Source: Cinnamomum chago (lineage: Eukaryota > Streptophyta > Magnoliopsida > Laurales > Lauraceae). Taken from it: a DNA stretch of 64,000 nt. This document shows positions 47,801-59,379 of this stretch, in pieces. The notes under the pieces were generated by a model. It was not told the DNA's origin. It searched no databases and saw only the letters and a list, made by a program, of their open reading frames with translations. The translations under genes were made by a program, and so were the position numbers. The stretch lies in NCBI GenBank assembly GCA_038049695.1, contig CP142452.1:78581501-78645500 (forward strand), written 5' to 3'. How positions within the stretch are numbered: the stretch's first letter is position 1; each line of letters starts with the position of its first letter.

Positions 47801-50800
47801 GATCTCAATTTAAAATTTCTAGAGGAAAAGGGAAGCTATTTTTGTTTATGAAAATATTAAAGATGACTCATACAACAATTTGGGCAACTTTATGCTCATC
47901 AAATCATCCGGTTGTATCACTAACAAGCATATTATTATTTTTTAACTATCATAGTAATTCAGAAATCATGAAAGGTTTATTAGGCAACCCTTTACCAACT
48001 TCCACACAAGATACCTCTGAATGACCCCCAGGGAAAACAAAATGGCCTGGGAATTCGCCTACATTATAGCTTCGTTGCAACACAAGAATCTTCTTATCAG
48101 CTGTCTCTACAACTGCACCATTACCCAAGGGACTCGCTGTGCACTGGCATCGAATAGAGTCATCTGCAAAATATGACTAATAAATTAAGATGACAGATAT
48201 AACTCCAGAAACACAAGCATTAAAAGTAAAGAAATAAAAGTAAAGAAACACAAACTGATCACAACTTTAAATTTGGTTACTAACTTAACCCAATAGGAAC
48301 AATGGAAGATACAATTAAAATGTAAATGGAAAAACACCAATAAGCACAATACTTGCAACAGATTTTTTTTTACTTAACTTCTAAACAACATCATTTGCTA
48401 ATGGATTTTGACCAATGAGCAAAAAAAACTGAAAGTGAAAAGAATGTTTTCTATTACAACCACCTACAGGCTTAGGTGCTTATCAATAGCCTCACAAAAA
48501 GCTTATATTGCCAAAAGATGAAAGACTGTGTAACTTAATACATGACTCTAATATCGGGCTCAATATAAAAAGTTATGGCACATGAAAGTACCTTCAGAAG
48601 GAACAAGAAATTTCTCCCACGAAGGATTTAAGTTTGTGCCCACAAATGTCCTGGAGAGAAATAGATCACAGAAGAATATTTATCAACGAGAGAGAGATTC
48701 ATACTGAAAAAAAAAGAGTTTATACTACAATTAAAGTCAAACCATGCCATGCTCCAAGTTCTTGCTGGAATTCATACACCTGGGTATTTTTATAACTATG
48801 ATGAAGGGTTTAAAAATAATGAACATTATTCAAATCAGAAAAGCACTGTAGATAGCAAATGTAACCATGTTCAATATGAAAAATAAGCAGCAATGGAAAT
48901 GATGGAATGAGCTACAAACTCAAACACCTTTTTTGTTAAAGGGAAAAGAAATTTATTCAAATATCTAAGAAATGTATGAGATATTAATAGTTATCGGTAC
49001 AAAAGATTTATCTATCAAATATTTTATGGAAGTGTAATCGTCATTGCATTATCCCATGTATCTGTCTTTGGGCTGGAAGTTCCACTTCTCTACTCATCCC
49101 TATACAGATACTGTTACACAGCAACATGGTTCCAAAACACAGATTCATTGTATCAGCCATAGATGAAACTAGACTGTATCTCAGTTTGTCTGGGTCATGT
49201 TCTTCAAAAAGAAAAATTGGAAAAAAATCTAGAAATCAAAAGAATGCAAATTTTAAGTTTTAATTGGTTTTAGGGTTTTTCTGGGAATCTGGTCACAGTC
49301 TTGAACATTTGAACTCACGGGATAGCTCCAAGAAGATTCATAAGACCAAAGACCAGTGACTAACTGACTATAGGGTATTTTAGATGTAAATAAATTAATA
49401 AAATAGAGTGATGAAACTCAAGGCTACATTTTTCATAGAGATTTCACTGTGACTTTATTACGAGAAAACATCTCAATTTAGACAAGAACAAGAATAAGAT
49501 AAGGAATGACTCATTTGAAATCTCAGTTCAAAAACCTAAATGCCATCCTCTGCAACCTATTCCTAATATGTCAAACACCCTCCTAAAATCACATGGTCCT
49601 AAGCATGGTGTGATTGGCAGTAAAAAGAATAAACCCCTTGATCCTTGAAAGTAACAGCAGATATCTGGCAAAAATGATTATCATGTCCATCACTATTGCA
49701 TACCCTCTTCTTGAGTCTCAGTGTTTATGGTCTACTAGATCAAATTTGTAGTGAATTCTTCCAGAAGGTTTCAATCATGCAACTTAATGAAAATGACAAA
49801 ATTTTGAGGCCAGATGAATGTGTAAATGAGAGGATGCTTGACTTTTCCTCGAGATAAAAACATGATACTAAGATTATTGTATAAGTATAAAACACAGCAC
49901 CATGTCCAGCTTGACTGCCAGATCGCCACTGGGCCACGGCTCTAATACCATGATGAAACTCAAGGCCACATTTTTCATAGAAATTTCACTGTGACTTCAT
50001 TATGAGAACATATCTCAATTTATAAAAGAATAAGAATAAGATGAGGAATCACTCATTTGAAATCTTAACTCAAAAACATAAAGCATATCCTCTCTAACCT
50101 ACCTTATAGCCTATTCATAATATCTCTAACAAAGTATGATCATGGTGGGAATGGAGAGAGTACAATCAGGGTGGGAATGGAGCTCCAATCAGTGTTTAAA
50201 CTTGAAAATCGAACCTAACTCGAAACCCTGCCCGTTTGAGTTATTCGACCAAATGACAGTTTTTGGTCAAAATGGGACCAACTTGCCTAACTCATCAAGT
50301 CATTTGAGTCAACTCAGCCAAGTTGAGGCGAGTATCAAGTTTTAAGAATATGGTAATACGCTTTAGGTCTCAAAAACTCAAACTAAACCCATAAAAGGTC
50401 AGTAGAAGTCATGGCTAAAACCAGTACACATTGGGTGGCCATTGGATCTATACCTGCTAATAAGGTTCCAAACAGGTCGTCCTTCCTCATCAAAACAATC
50501 TTTCCATTTCTAATTGTTATGTGCTCCCAAATAATCTTTAGATCTATTTTTATTTAGTCATGATCTTGAGATCTTTCTATCATTCAATTTACAAGTATTA
50601 GTTGTAAAACGTGTTTTTAATCTTCTAGTTGCTCTCTAACATGCTGGAAAGTAAATTGGAACCAGCAGTGATTGTGAGAGTTGTATTCATAGTTCAAATT
50701 TATCATACGTCAAACTTTAGAGAAGTCAAAACGCTTTCCTTTTTTCCTAAGACTATTAACAGTTTCTAGTAAAGAACCTTCCAGAAAAAAGTTCGCATTT

Positions 50801-51599
50801 TTTTTTTTTTGGGGGGGAGAAGTGGGAGGTTTCTTTTCCCATTTAAGAAATTCGTGCACATAGAAGTTATCATAAACAAAGGTAGGCAATGCAAGTAAGT
50901 CAAAAAAATAATGAAACGATTGGAGATCTCTCATGTCATGGGACTATATTGCACTTCGCTGATTGCTTAGAAAAATTTCAGAAATGGTACCAACATCCAA
51001 GTGCCCTTCTCAAACTTTGAAAATTAGGAAAGAATGTTCCGAACACATAAAACAAGACAAAAAAAAAAAAAAAAACCCTTAGAGGGTGGTCATTTGTCTT
51101 CTTGCATGGGATATGAAATGGGTTTGCATATGTGAAACATATTACAATGTTTGTTTGGAAGCACCAGTTTCAAATAAGTGATATGGAATTTAATTGTTTT
51201 TGGGTTTTTCACATTTTTTTTATTTAATATATGAAACTCTTCACATCTTGAGATTTGCCAATTATATGCGAATAACAGTTCGGATCATGAATTGGGGCCA
51301 ACAAAAGTGCAGATCTATAGGTTGGGTTCTCCGTTTTTTTTCTTTTTCTTTTCTTTTTTTCTTTTTTTTGTGTTTTCACATATTTCTCAAAATCTATAAA
51401 GCTTTAACGTATGAAACTAAACATCTTGGGGTTTATTAGAATGAAAATTTTTAATGTTCAGATTGCAATTTTGGGGCTCATAGGACTGCACAAAAAAAAA
51501 AAAAAAAAAAAAAAAACACACACACACTTTGCACTGGGTTTTGATCCCATAACCCCTTTGCAGGTAGTTTTGTATCAGCAAACCTTTGAGGCATGAGGG

Positions 51600-51630
<31 letters not shown>

Positions 51631-54600
51631 GGTTTCACAACTGGACAGGTGTGAAATTTTTTGTGTGAAAATGGATCCATTTACACCATTTTCGCACCAA
51701 AATTTACACGTGGTGCGTATTTCTATTTTTAGTTTTATAACCACATGATGCATAAATGAGTGCAAACAAACGTATTCAAGAGTAAACATTATGGGCTTGT
51801 TTGTTTTGCATTAGAAATATAGAATGCATATGAATTGAATGCATAGGAACTAATGGTCAAACAAGCTCCACCGAAGAGTTATTAAAGAGGTAAAGTGCGA
51901 ATGACTTGAGGTAGCAATGTAGATGGGACCTTGACTTTCCTAGGATTTGAATTACTAGGATGATGGCAGGGTATTCATTTCCCGTCTTCCCTTTATTCAC
52001 TTTCAATTAAAGGAGATTATTTGATGGTCATTTTCATATATTCACCTAAGATTTTCATTTTTAACCACTGATAGCATGAATTCCTATGTATTCTATGCAA
52101 ACAAACAGGCCCCACATGTGTAACATTTAAATATGTAAATGAGTGAAAACAAATGACAAACGACCCCTATATCCAAACTATGTAGTTAAAATTGTCAAAA
52201 TGTTAAACCGAATTGCATAGAGACATGTGATATAAACTAACATTATCATAATAACAAAATCTGTGCAATTAAATTACATATATTACAATTCATTCAGACC
52301 TTCAAGGATGTCTTATCTAACAGCTGAAGTTCCTTGATAGTTGATACAACCTTAAATGTACTATTATGATAAAGACTTAGATGTAGATAGACTGAGTTCA
52401 CTACAATAAGAAAGTTCCATTAAGAGTAGAATTCCAACAGAATTGTTGTCCATTAAAGTGCAGAGTTAATTCTCCTTTATTCTGATAAAGCTTTAGAAAA
52501 GATTAGGCTTATCTATGTCATAAATAAAAATGGTATGATAATACTTTTCCAGATAGTTACCTAAGAAGAGAAAAATTAATCATTTTTATGGAGATTCCCT
52601 AATTGAAGAAAGATATTCCACATAGATACACTCAAAACAAACAGAAAGTTGGCTAAGATTTGGACAAAATAATCAAATATCAACTGAGTCTGAGCCCATT
52701 AAATAAAAAATAATATAAATAAAATAAATGACAAGGCCAAAGAGAGACCTGTAATCTGTCAAACCAAGGTGAAGGCACACATTGGACTCTTGGTTGGGCA
52801 CACCTACATCGTGCATGGAGTAACCTCCATACTGTAAAACAAAAGGTAAAATATAATTAATACTCTAAGCAAAACTGCACAATAAAGTGCAAGGTAAAAT
52901 TTCATGCTTTATACAAAACATTTAATCTCAGATGCATCAGGAAAGATTTATTTTTTCCCTTTACAAGAGACTCAAACTCACACACCCATTCACTCTACAC
53001 TATGTCCCTAACTAGCTACGCAGCAGCTTGGGGCATTAGGAAATTTTTTTTAAACATATTTGTTTTCTTTTTTCCCCCTTTTCTGGAGAAAGATTGGCAT
53101 GTTGAATGTCGAGTGAAGGGAAAAAGATTCTCATATAAGCAGGACTTTTCACTTGCAATGACAGCATGACATAAAACACTCATTATAGGCTGAAGTGAAA
53201 CAACTACTTATATCAAAAGTTATGGCATGAGAAATAAATGTCAGTGTATGATGAGATATGATGTTAATGGAGAAAGTAAAGGACGACTCTATCTCTCAAT
53301 GGAAAGAATTCACTAAAGCCTACTTTCATCTATCTGATTAATGAAAAGATTCTTGTGAGATAACTCATATATAGAAAAGGAAGACAGATGGATGATTCTT
53401 CCATATTGCTACAAGAGAATAAGAGGGTCACTCATGCAAGATGTGAGTGAAGGTTCTAGAAAAGAAGGGTTGCCTCTTGCTTCCCACAAGAAAAGGAGAG
53501 TTTGATTGGAACCTTTTTTTTTTAATAAATAAAGGATCTTGGAGGTGAACATACAAATCTACAAATCTCACCAGATTGTATAATATTTAGGCTACCAAAA
53601 TGGTAATGATTTCAATCACATTTTATTATTTAGTTAATCATAAGAAATAATTCACCAATTATTATTTCTATAGCCATTTTATTTCACATGCATGACCCAC
53701 GTATGACCATAGTTTTCCGATCCAGTGGGTCGACTTGGAACCCAGCCAAATAAACTTGAGCCTGTCACTGTCACACATTGGGTAACTAGGTAGGGTTGAT
53801 CTCAATTTCGATGAGTTTCAGTTGAAACTCAGTTGAATCATTTGGTCGACTTGCGACTCAGTATGACTCGTCCTGTTCTGGCCGAATCAAATGGGCAACC
53901 TTATGGAATTTTTGCTTCAAATATTAACAAAAAAAAAAAAAAAAAGGTCACCCAGTGCGGTCCCACCGATGCAGGGTTCTGCAAGGGTCTAGACTGGAGA
54001 CAGGGCTAACCTTTGGCAATTTTGCACAAACTAGCTAGTCGCAGGTCTCGAACCTGCATTGTCATGCATGGCACCCGAGACTTTTAGCATTGCACCAAAG
54101 CAATGACCCCTAAAATATATATATATATATATAGATATATAAACAGAGAGAAAATAATAGACAAGCCTTGTAGAAGTAAAATCAAAGAAGATAAAATCTA
54201 CTTAAATGAAAGAAAAAAATTTGAATAAGCAATTCATGTGAATTCATGTAGACTTTTGCACATTTTCTATATTATAGTTATTCTAAATATTTATGTTCAT
54301 AATATAAATATCCAAAAAAAAAAAATTAACTAACATGCCTGGTCAATCCGTTGAGTTTCCTGGATGACTCCTCAACCCATGCATCCACGAGTCTAGCCAA
54401 TCCATTGAGTCAGAAAATTATATATGTACCTATTATTTATACACGCTAAGCTTTCTGTAAAGATGAGGCCATTTCGAAATTATCCAAATTGTTTATATGA
54501 AGCACCCACTATGGATAGTTTCCAAACCAAAGATTATTTCCATGGAACAAATAAAGTCGTCTGATAAAAAACTGGCAAAATGGAAATTAATATATATATA

Positions 54601-57600
54601 TAGCCATCGGTTCTCATATAACTGCAAAATAAGAAAATAATCGGACGAGTAGATTGTTAGACAGAGAAGATTTTGTTCCCCTCATCTATCGTGGGCATGA
54701 CTTCACTCATCTATTTTGGGCCCAGTACAATGAACTAGACCTTATTTCAATTGATTTCAGACGATTCAGGAGTGACTTATCCCAACTCATCTAAAATCTA
54801 ACAAATTTCAATGAGTCAGGACTCAGGACAAGTCACCCCAGGTAACTTTTCTTACTTATTCAGAAAGGGCTCCAACAATCTTATAAATTTGTTTCTCTCA
54901 TTTTTGCAATCCTATCATGGTTATGTTACTTTCTTTCCCCCTTCCCCTCTTCTTAGACCTCAAAGAGGTGATTTTGTGCAAGAGACACCTTTCTAATTGC
55001 AAGATTTCATCATTTAAAGTCCTTGGGTTTAAAATTCTTCTGATTCTTCTCTCCCATTTTCATATTTTCTTCTTACTATTCATTTCTCCCTCTAAAGGCT
55101 TTTGGGGCTTGAATTTACCAATTCTTGAGGTAGAAATGAAGATTACAAGGCTTACTTTTAAGATACAGGCTTAAAAAGCTTGAGCAATCAAAAGATAGCT
55201 TTGGGGATTTTGATAAAGTCATGAGCACCATGTGAGCAACTCACCATTCAACAAAATTAAACATCTCTATGAATGAGATTAGAAACCACTTAAATAGCTC
55301 AACTTGCACATTTAAATCGTTTTCCATTATTTCCTATTTCTATGGATCTTTTGGAATTTCTTCTAGACTTTTTAGGAGCAACATGACTGTTCCGAACTGG
55401 CAAAACTGGCATGAACGACACCGACTTTGTTCCAGTCCTTCTACCACAAAAATCAGAGGCACGACTGAGAGACAGACAAAGATGTGTAATATAAAAGGGT
55501 ATGAGTTGAATATGAATTAACTCTAGAGTTGTCATGCTTTTGACAGTAGGGAGTTTGCTAGGGGCAATTTCAACAAGGGCTTCATCTTATTACTTGACTT
55601 TTTCACTCACAGAAGGATAAGTCAAACTCATGATGATTTGCATGGAGTAATTCGTAACAGAATGGAACTTCACAAACAGCAATCAGGGGATTTGTTATAG
55701 TGAAAGTTAAAGTGAGAACTCGCTACCATTCAAAAGAAAAGGTAAGGGTGTACTCACCCAAAAGTCTAAGAGAAGAGTGCTTTCATCTTTGTCCCTTTAT
55801 CACTTATGGAGCAAATTTTGATATTGGTTATCATGTAGTAAATGGAATCTTCATGGAGATGAGAGACCTCAATGATCAGCTCAAAAGAGGAGTTTTATGT
55901 TCTAATTTCCAAGGCAAACTGCCATGCCATCAAAACCATGCTGGAATTAGAGAACCATCTCCACCAAAACCATCCTAATAAGAGAATTGTATAGTTCCTA
56001 AGGTCAGTCCATTCTCAAACCCGTAAGTAATCCAAGACTTGGATAAATGTAAGAAACTCAAAAAATGTATCACAATGTCATCTTTAAGCATAAAAACTCT
56101 CTTATCTGTTGCCCTATTTCATCTCAAAAGTTACCTTGAGAAACAGAACTAAAGTGCATCTAACTGTTGCAACTTGCAATAATAACTGAAAGAAATAATC
56201 ATTGAAAAGGAGACCAAGTGGAATACATGGAACTAAACCACATCATGCAACTGAAATGTTAGAAATAGCATAACATACAAACTCTTCAGCAAGTCAAAAG
56301 ATGTACCCTGAACTTCTTTCCGTTATACAATGATGGATTTTCTTGAATCCTCCGATTCCATATCTACAAAATGGTAAAACTTCCAATGAAAAAGTGATAA
56401 CAGCTAGAACAAATAGGTGTTATGATATAACAATGTTGTTCCCGTGCTTGTCTGCAATGGTGACAAAAGGATCAATATGCGTCTGGCGAAATGTAGTTCT
56501 TTATTATTTTTTTTGGTCATTGTATTTCTTCTCTTGGTGAAATATAATCTTTATCATCATCATCATCAAAGCCTTGTCCCAACTATGTTAGGTTCGACTA
56601 CATGAATTATGTTTCTCCATTCCAATCTATCCCGACTGTCGTGAAATATAACCTTGTTACCATTAATAAAAGGACCAAGATGTGTCTGGGAGTCTCTTAG
56701 TAATCCAGCCAACTCTATGAACTACTACAAACTTTAGCATAATACTAAATTCACATGAGGTATGATATAGGAAATTGGAGTCAAATCTCTATTAAACCTG
56801 ACGAAGGCAATATATGCAATGGAGTAGAATATCAAGCAACTGAAGGAGATTTTTTTTTAATTCTCTGTCTTATCTTCTTAATCTGTACGAATGTTAAGCA
56901 ACATTTTAAAATTTTAACACAATCATTTGTCCTCGTTTCTTTACTAACCAAGAAACCACAAATAGTTTCATGAAATAAACATTTAAGGGAAGAAAAAAAA
57001 GTACATAAATGATCGTCTATAAATCGTGGGGCATGAAACTAAAATTGCAATCAGATGTGCGAATGTGAACCAAAAAATCTACATCATTTACAATGACAGT
57101 GGTCTTCAAAAGGGTATTTTGAGTATGCTTACACACACTCATACTGCTAACTGCGGCTGATTCCCCATGACAGGACCAGCTTAAAACTTGGAAGATCAAG
57201 AAAAGGTATAGAATTTAACTGATGGGAATAAAATATTCTTGACATGCCAAAAAGAATTGGCATGTTGGAAAGAAAATCCCTCATTTCAGGCACCAACGCA
57301 CACATGAACTTGGAGAAATCACCTTCGTGTTCCAAATTGCAAAGATTAGGTATATATGGTCATAAGCTTTTTCTTTATTTATTTATTTTTTAACTTAGAA
57401 AGCATTAAGCCGAACTGAGAATGATGGGATAGGGCTAAAATGATGAAGATGATGATGGTAACACCGACACACAGATGTAAATACAGGTGAGATTCTAAGA
57501 CAATATTCAACAAAAGAAAAGAATATATACTAATAACCAACCTCAGAAATGGAATCTTCCAAGTCATTATCAGGATGGGGAACCCGGTCGAAGGATGCAC

Positions 57601-59069
57601 TAAAATCCACAAGAACCTTCATTTAATATGCACAAAAATATAAATTTATAAATCATCAAATAAATTGAACTCAGTCAACAATGCCAAAGAGTATTTTAGT
57701 TTCCAAGAAAATAAATCAAAGCATATTATTCCTTAACAATTAAAATTTAGATTTCCCGCACTCATTGAGATGATCCAACCAAATCTTCATTAAGCTTCTA
57801 AAAGGCAACTCCAAGTGGAGAACATGGAAACAACATATCAATGCCCTTAGAATATGATTGATTTTACTGATCAAATATATTTTTATAAATAATTATATAT
57901 ATCCTTGATATCACACAGTTTGAACACGATATAATTTTATCAATGCAGTGAGTGATACACCAGTTTCATTTTTTAGCACACATTCTAATTCAAAGAGGGG
58001 GAATGTTAGCTCATCCAAAGCACACATTGCACAAAAGCACAGAAGTCCCGACCACCTAGAGCCCAAAAAACCATGATGTTTGGATAATCGTAACCATCTG
58101 GTTTTCCCTAGTAAACACATTGAATTTAGAACAATAACCACTACTTATCCATGCTGTGATAGTCACCAAATGGATTTTTAATTTTTAGGTCGTGGCAACT
58201 TATCCAGTAAACAGATAACATTCATTTAAGTAAATCTAAATTGCAAATGGATGGCGAGGATTATATACATAATCTACAAGCAATGCTCCACTCACTGTGC
58301 CACAGTATTGTATTTGTATATCATGCTAGATAAGTTTCCAGGAACTAAAAGGCAGATGCACTTAATCCCATTTGAACAATGAGATAATCAGAATTATAGG
58401 TTGATCAATAATTTCAGGTTTTTTTTTTTTTTTTTTTTTTGCACTTAATCTCATTTGAACAATGAGATAATCAGAATTATGGGTTGATCAATAATTTCAC
58501 CCTTTCTTTTTTTTTGTTCTTTTTTTTTTCCACTTAATCCCATTTGAACAATGAGATAATCAGAACTATGGGTTGATCAATAATTTCACTTTTATTTTCT
58601 TTTTCAGTGGATGGAGAGGCAAGAAATATGCAAATTGAACACACCCAAAAAAAAAAAGGTGATGCTGAATGTGTCCATATAAATGGTTCTGCAGCACCCC
58701 AAATAAAAGCCCGAGACAAAGGAAGCGCCAGTTTTCTCAAAGAGCATTATGGGGTACTTCCACTGAAATCAATTAAAATCAAATTCCATTCTACTCCCCC
58801 CATAACCTGCAAACGCATCATATATGAATATGAATTCAGGGAGATCCAAAAAAAAAAAAAAAAAAACTCATCTTTTTTTCTGTAACATTTCCCACGTTGC
58901 TTAGAATTCAAGCAGTAAATAGGAAGAGGAAGAGGAAAAAAACAAAAAAGTTGCTATCGTTGAGAGAGATAGAGAGAGGGAGGATGCTAACCTGTTCTGG
59001 CGAGTAACCAGAGGGGCAGGCAAGCAATAGTTTGTAAGAAGTTGGATCGATCTCGGGCGTCTTCTCCAT
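41791..59069 (-). CDS. NUDT9: Nudix hydrolase, NUDT9-type, 9 exons, 299 aa
   Basis: Nudix enzymes cleave a nucleoside diphosphate linked to another group using a metal-binding Nudix box. Exons in transcript order: 59069-58992, 57616-57542, 56363-56307, 52831-52749, 48650-48592, 48163-48015, 44516-44373, 42454-42296 and 41886-41791. The total of 900 nt stays in frame from ATG to TGA. The protein begins MEKTPEIDPTSYKLLLACPS and continues with FDRVPHPDNDLEDSISEIWN, GLTDYRTFVGTN, PLGNGAVVETADKKILVLQR, FPGGHSE (161-167), REVVEEIG (202-209) and the end MPGCHKGGFALYE. These match plant NUDT9. The Nudix box is split: the GG and the REVVEEIG halves are about 38 residues apart, not 14, with the extra residues at the start of exon 7. 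Human NUDT22, reported as a UDP-glucose hydrolase, has a similar PGGH segment and altered box, so a UDP-sugar substrate is possible but unproven. No transit peptide is obvious. Confidence 0.95.
41887..42295 (-). other. NUDT9 intron 8
   Basis: 409-base intron with no element seen beyond a short CACATAGG/CCTATGTG inverted pair near 42067 and 42107. Confidence 0.85.
42455..44372 (-). other. NUDT9 intron 7
   Basis: GGATTATCAGGATTGAYGATAC occurs at about 42840 and 42901 with similar flanks, a local duplication. A pyrimidine run lies at 43844-43878. No gene. Confidence 0.8.
46470..46508. repeat. (TTC)n microsatellite
   Basis: About 12 TTC units inside the LINE remnant. Confidence 0.95.
47055..47080. 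repeat. Poly(G) run of 26
   Basis: An uninterrupted run of 26 G followed by TTGGGGTGGGG lies in the insertion inside the LINE remnant. Such length is rare in plant DNA and may also mark an assembly or sequencing problem. Confidence 0.9.
47100..47225 (-). mobile_element. RTE-type LINE 3' end 4, degraded
   Basis: Minus-strand reading gives KDLAQYGSEWRNRIHV followed by a disturbed end and GACAAGGGGCTTTGATG. The family matches 22549-22705, but the trinucleotide tail is nearly lost. Confidence 0.6.
48164..48591 (-). other. NUDT9 intron 5
   Basis: 428-base intron with a small TAAAAGTAAAGAAA duplication near 48225-48250. Nothing else. Confidence 0.85.
49409..50131 (-). mobile_element. Small non-coding LTR element (TRIM-like) fossil
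   Basis: Two direct repeats, 49409-49577 and 49951-50131, run TG...CA on the minus strand (start TGTT, end TTTCATCA) and are clearly alike over their whole length. Right inside the repeat that is 5' on the minus strand lies TGGTATTAGAGCC (49938-49950), close to the primer-binding site for initiator methionine tRNA. The internal region is only about 370 bp and carries no recognisable gag or pol. This fits a terminal-repeat retrotransposon in miniature. The two LTRs differ at many positions and no 5-bp target duplication is seen, so it looks old. Confidence 0.7.
51494..51627. repeat. Poly(A)-(CA)n ... (TG)n mirror microsatellites
   Basis: A run of about 23 A followed by (CA)n at 51494-51528, and (TG)n at 51600-51627, flank 70 bases of unique DNA in inverted relation. 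Confidence 0.9.
51793..52112. mobile_element. GGGCYTGTTTGTTT-ended MITE
   Basis: The left end GGGCTTGTTTGTTTTGCAT and the inverse of the right end, GGGCCTGTTTGTTTGCAT, are good inverted repeats. The second block ATAGAATGCATATGAATTGA is also mirrored. The 320-bp element is non-coding; the flanks do not give a clean target duplication. Confidence 0.6.
52832..56306 (-). other. NUDT9 intron 3 (3.5 kb)
   Basis: Contains a SINE at 53929-54111 within a stretch (about 53705-54840) rich in TTGAGTC, GACTCA and CCGATCCAGTGGGTCGACT-like words, relatives of the interior of the hAT MITE at 38818. From 54840 to 56300 nothing is recognised. Confidence 0.75.
53929..54111 (-). mobile_element. tRNA-derived SINE with poly(T) 3' end
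   Basis: On the minus strand it begins AGGGGTCATTGCTTTGGTGC, has a B-box GCAGGTTCGAGACCTGC, and ends GCACTGGGTGACC followed by about 17 T. A T-tailed end is known from Au-like plant SINEs. It is a different family from the A-tailed SINEs at 27483 and 32246. Confidence 0.7.
56364..57541 (-). other. NUDT9 intron 2
   Basis: Carries the LINE tail at 56552-56640; otherwise AT-rich with no gene. Confidence 0.85.
56552..56640 (-). mobile_element. RTE-type LINE 3' end 5, with target duplication
   Basis: Minus-strand reading gives [20 protein letters not shown] then L and a (TGA)n tail. The flanking GTGAAATATAAYCTT at 56537-56551 and 56641-56655 (one mismatch) is the target duplication. The whole insertion is only about 89 bp, so it was severely 5'-truncated on arrival. 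Confidence 0.8.
57617..58991 (-). other. NUDT9 intron 1
   Basis: Contains the three-copy repeat at 58358-58588 and A/T runs; no gene. Confidence 0.85.
58358..58588. repeat. Three tandem units separated by poly(T)
   Basis: A 60-bp block with CACTTAATCYCATTTGAACA, ATGAGATAATCAGAAYTAT and GGTTGATCAATAATTTCA occurs near 58358, 58441 and 58531, nearly identical each time. T-rich spacers of about 20-30 bases separate the copies. Confidence 0.9.
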
Positions 59070-59220
59070 CAAATGGCAATTGTGGATTCGAGTGTTTGGA
59101 ATTACAACCAAGACGAGTGAGTGATACGTATGTTTTATTGGATTCGTGGGCTTTACTAGTATGGTGAAGTAAAGGTAGGGTTAAATTAAAAGAGAATAAA
59201 AGAAGAGGGGTTTAAGTAAA
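59070..59220 (-). promoter_or_regulatory. Proximal upstream region of NUDT9
   Basis: These 150 bases between the start codon and the MITE should hold the 5' UTR and core promoter. No clear TATA box. A Mutator-type MITE lies immediately upstream. Confidence 0.3.
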
Positions 59221-59369
59221 AAGTTTTTTTATGAGAATATTTTTCACCTTGTTACGAGAAATAAGGTGGGGTCCTCACATTTAAGTTGTTGGCATTAGAT
59301 ATAGATGTGAGGGCCCCACCATATCTCTCATATAAAAAGTGAAAGATATCTCTTATAAAAACATTTCCC
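59221..59369. mobile_element. Mutator-type MITE (copy B), related to 12736-12887
   Basis: This is the same layout in reverse orientation: GAGAAATAAGGTGGGGTCCTCACAT and, inverted, GAGATATGGTGGGGCCCTCACAT around a TTAGATATAGATG centre. The flanking TTTAAGTAAA (59211-59220) and TTTAAATAAA (59370-59379) form a 10-bp target duplication with one mismatch. Arms are more diverged than in copy A, so it is older. Confidence 0.75.
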
Positions 59370-59379
59370 TTTAAATAAA

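Larger units (their letters stand above)
44517..48014 (-). other. NUDT9 intron 6 (3.5 kb)
   Basis: About two thirds of this intron is an L1-like LINE remnant on the opposite strand, described separately. The rest is AT-rich intron DNA. Confidence 0.85.
48651..52748 (-). other. NUDT9 intron 4 (4.1 kb)
   Basis: Holds the small LTR element at 49409-50131 and a MITE at 51793-52112. A possible short inverted-repeat element lies at about 50194-50345, with TTTAAACTTGAAAATCG against the inverse of CGAGTATCAAGTTTTAA. The remainder is AT-rich. Confidence 0.8.

Noticed and set aside
47500-48000. Possible organelle DNA insertion in NUDT9 intron 6
   Set aside because: AT-rich texture with AAAGTCGGAGTTTTTT-like words looked plastid-like, but I recognise no organelle gene.
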